Part shown: positions 12,601 to 13,936 of the stretch, in pieces
Numbering within the stretch: the stretch's first letter is position 1
How the letters are laid out: the number at the start of each line of letters is the position of its first letter
Source: Lachnospiraceae bacterium UBA3692
GTDB taxonomy: Bacteria > Bacillota > Clostridia > Lachnospirales > Lachnospiraceae
Assembly (NCBI GenBank): GCA_002372815.1
Contig: DFIR01000094.1
Location: 297-14,232, forward strand
Length of the DNA stretch: 13,936 bases
Direction: 5' to 3'
Notes under the pieces: model-generated
Seen by the model: only the letters and a program-made list of their open reading frames with translations
The model's database searches: none
Told to the model about the DNA's origin: nothing
Translations under genes and position numbers: made by a program

Positions 12601-13936
12601 ACTTGGCGCTCTTCTGTGCTTTGAGCCACAGGGCCAGGAACAGAAGCGCCAGGATGCCCGAACCGAACTTCAGTCCGAGGATCGCGTTCTGCCACCAGGT
12701 GCGGACATAGCGGATCTCGGTGTTGACGGTCATGCCGTTGAGGGCGTTGCTTCTGGCCGCGCTGTACATGTAGTACTTCAGGCCGTCATGCATGTGCTGC
12801 TGGAAATTGGTGTCCTTCTCGATCATCTCGCGGCTGGCGGTCATGGAACCCTTCTTGCCGGAGGCGGTGGTGCTGGCCGTGGTGAGCATGCCGCCCGTGC
12901 CGTGCATGACGCTGTCGAGCCAGTTCATGTAGTTGGGAGCTGCCGCCATGTCGGTGACGACCCAGCCCTGGTAGCCCCACTCTTTGCGGAGGATCTGCTC
13001 AAGCAGTCCGGAGTGCGCGCTGGCGTAGACGCAGCCCACACGGTTGTAAGCGGTCATCAGACCCATGGCCGCGTTGGAGGACAGGGATTCCTGGAAGGCG
13101 CGGAGGTCGTTCTCACGCGCAGCCTGCTCGGTCATGAAGGTGGAAGCGCCGCTGCGGTTGGCTTCCTGGTGGTTGAAAGCGAAGTGCTTGGGCTCTGTCA
13201 TCAGGCCCTTGACGGTGCCGCCCTGGCAGAAAGCCGTGACCATGATGCTGGTCATCATGGGATCCTCGGAGTAGTACTCGTGGTTGCGGCCGCAGTAAGG
13301 CGCGCGGTGCAGGTTGGCGCCGGGGGCCAGCGTGCCGGGGATGTTGCTCCACAGGCTCTCTTCGCCGTACATCTCACCTTCGCGGCGGATCATGTCGCTG
13401 TTGAAGGTGCTGGCGCAGACGGGCTCGGTGGGGAATACGTTCATGGTCCACTGGGCGCCGGGGGTGTCCTGGCTCACGTAGGTGGACTCGCTGCTCTCGC
13501 TGGGGGTCCACTTCACATAGTAGGCAGCCACCTGATCATTGGCAAAACCAGTCGGGCCATCCTGGATCGCGTTGGCGGGAAGGCCGATGGAGGCGATGCG
13601 GTTCATGCCGTTGCCGGCGTTCTCGATGTAGTTGATGGCCTCTTCCAGGGTCACCTGGTCGATCAGCTGGTCCCAGGCGGGATCGGTGAGGTCGACGACG
13701 CCGATGTAGCGGCCGTTCTCGTCGGTCTTCATCATGTCGATGACCATGAGATCGTTGTCGGCGCCCCAGGTCACGCCCTCGCCGTTCTCGGTGAGCTGGT
13801 TGCGGTTGTTGGAGAGGTCGATGCGCATGTCATCGGTGGGCGTGACATCCATCACGGGCGTCCAGCCTTTGGACCAGTCCGCACGGGTGAAGTACTCCAC
13901 GCTGCCGGGGATGAGCTTGTTGAGATCCATGTTCTG
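12599..13936 (-). CDS. GH3 glycoside hydrolase, membrane-anchored, probably domain-permuted (5' end missing)
   Basis: The frame is open to the window edge (445 codons seen), so the N-terminal part is missing; ATG at 13930 is internal. Counting from that Met, the GH3 barrel shows DGP (Asp124) after R..IGLP, GANLHRAPYCGRNHEYYSEDP-like sequence at 204-224, K248-H249 and N253-H-Q-E substrate-binding motifs, and GWVVTDM with likely nucleophile Asp327. The visible start (VEYFTRADW at 11-19) resembles the junction that follows the alpha/beta-sandwich domain in permuted GH3 enzymes such as those of Ruminococcus and Lachnospiraceae. No C-terminal sandwich follows the barrel; instead there is one membrane helix (about 416-436) and a basic end (KAQKSAK), so the enzyme faces outward. 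It likely cleaves beta-glucosides or related sugars. The acid/base residue cannot be seen here. Confidence 0.85.
   Translation of the reverse strand, partial: QNMDLNKLIPGSVEYFTRADWSKGWTPVMDVTPTDDMRIDLSNNRNQLTENGEGVTWGADNDLMVIDMMKTDENGRYIGVVDLTDPAWDQLIDQVTLEEAINYIENAGNGMNRIASIGLPANAIQDGPTGFANDQVAAYYVKWTPSESSESTYVSQDTPGAQWTMNVFPTEPVCASTFNSDMIRREGEMYGEESLWSNIPGTLAPGANLHRAPYCGRNHEYYSEDPMMTSIMVTAFCQGGTVKGLMTEPKHFAFNHQEANRSGASTFMTEQAARENDLRAFQESLSSNAAMGLMTAYNRVGCVYASAHSGLLEQILRKEWGYQGWVVTDMAAAPNYMNWLDSVMHGTGGMLTTASTTASGKKGSMTASREMIEKDTNFQQHMHDGLKYYMYSAARSNALNGMTVNTEIRYVRTWWQNAILGLKFGSGILALLFLALWLKAQKSAK

Overview
The window looks like part of a chromosome of a Gram-positive, anaerobic gut-type Firmicute, most likely a Clostridia/Lachnospiraceae member with GC-rich codon use. 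The reasons are strong AAGGAGG-type ribosome binding sites, lipobox lipoproteins instead of outer-membrane proteins, an LplABC-type sugar importer, and a membrane-anchored GH3 whose domain order appears permuted. The taxon is an inference; there is no rRNA or tRNA to fix it.

Left part (1-11037, plus strand): a polysaccharide/oligosaccharide utilisation locus. It holds the 3' end of an ABC permease (1-273), its solute-binding lipoprotein (334-2010), an intercistronic terminator (2073-2119), a cytoplasmic GH32 fructosidase (2165-3661), a lipid-anchored GH32-like hydrolase with a changed nucleophile motif (3693-5219), and a 1920-residue lipoprotein (5275-11037). The last is ten copies of a roughly 160-180-residue beta-sandwich-like module plus an Ala/Glu/Pro-rich tail, with no recognisable catalytic domain. 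The likely logic is that the surface repeat protein binds glycan, the lipid-anchored hydrolase trims it, the binding protein and permeases import oligosaccharides, and the cytoplasmic GH32 finishes them. Two GH32-type enzymes suggest a fructan or sucrose-type substrate; this is inferred from context.

Boundary (11044-11084): a perfect 15-bp hairpin flanked by A and T tracts, serving as a bidirectional terminator between convergent units.

Right part (11100-13936, minus strand): a membrane-surface unit read right to left. It holds a GH3 glycosidase truncated at its 5' end by the window edge and ending in a transmembrane helix, a coupled four-helix membrane protein (12196-12585), a terminator hairpin (12110-12167), and an N-terminally anchored alpha/beta-hydrolase esterase (11100-12089).

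The most notable item is the stand-alone ten-module lipoprotein, whose modules appear to have spread by successive pairwise tandem duplication, the latest (modules 9 and 10) nearly identical in DNA. I found no RNA genes, CRISPR arrays, insertion sequences or transcriptional regulators.
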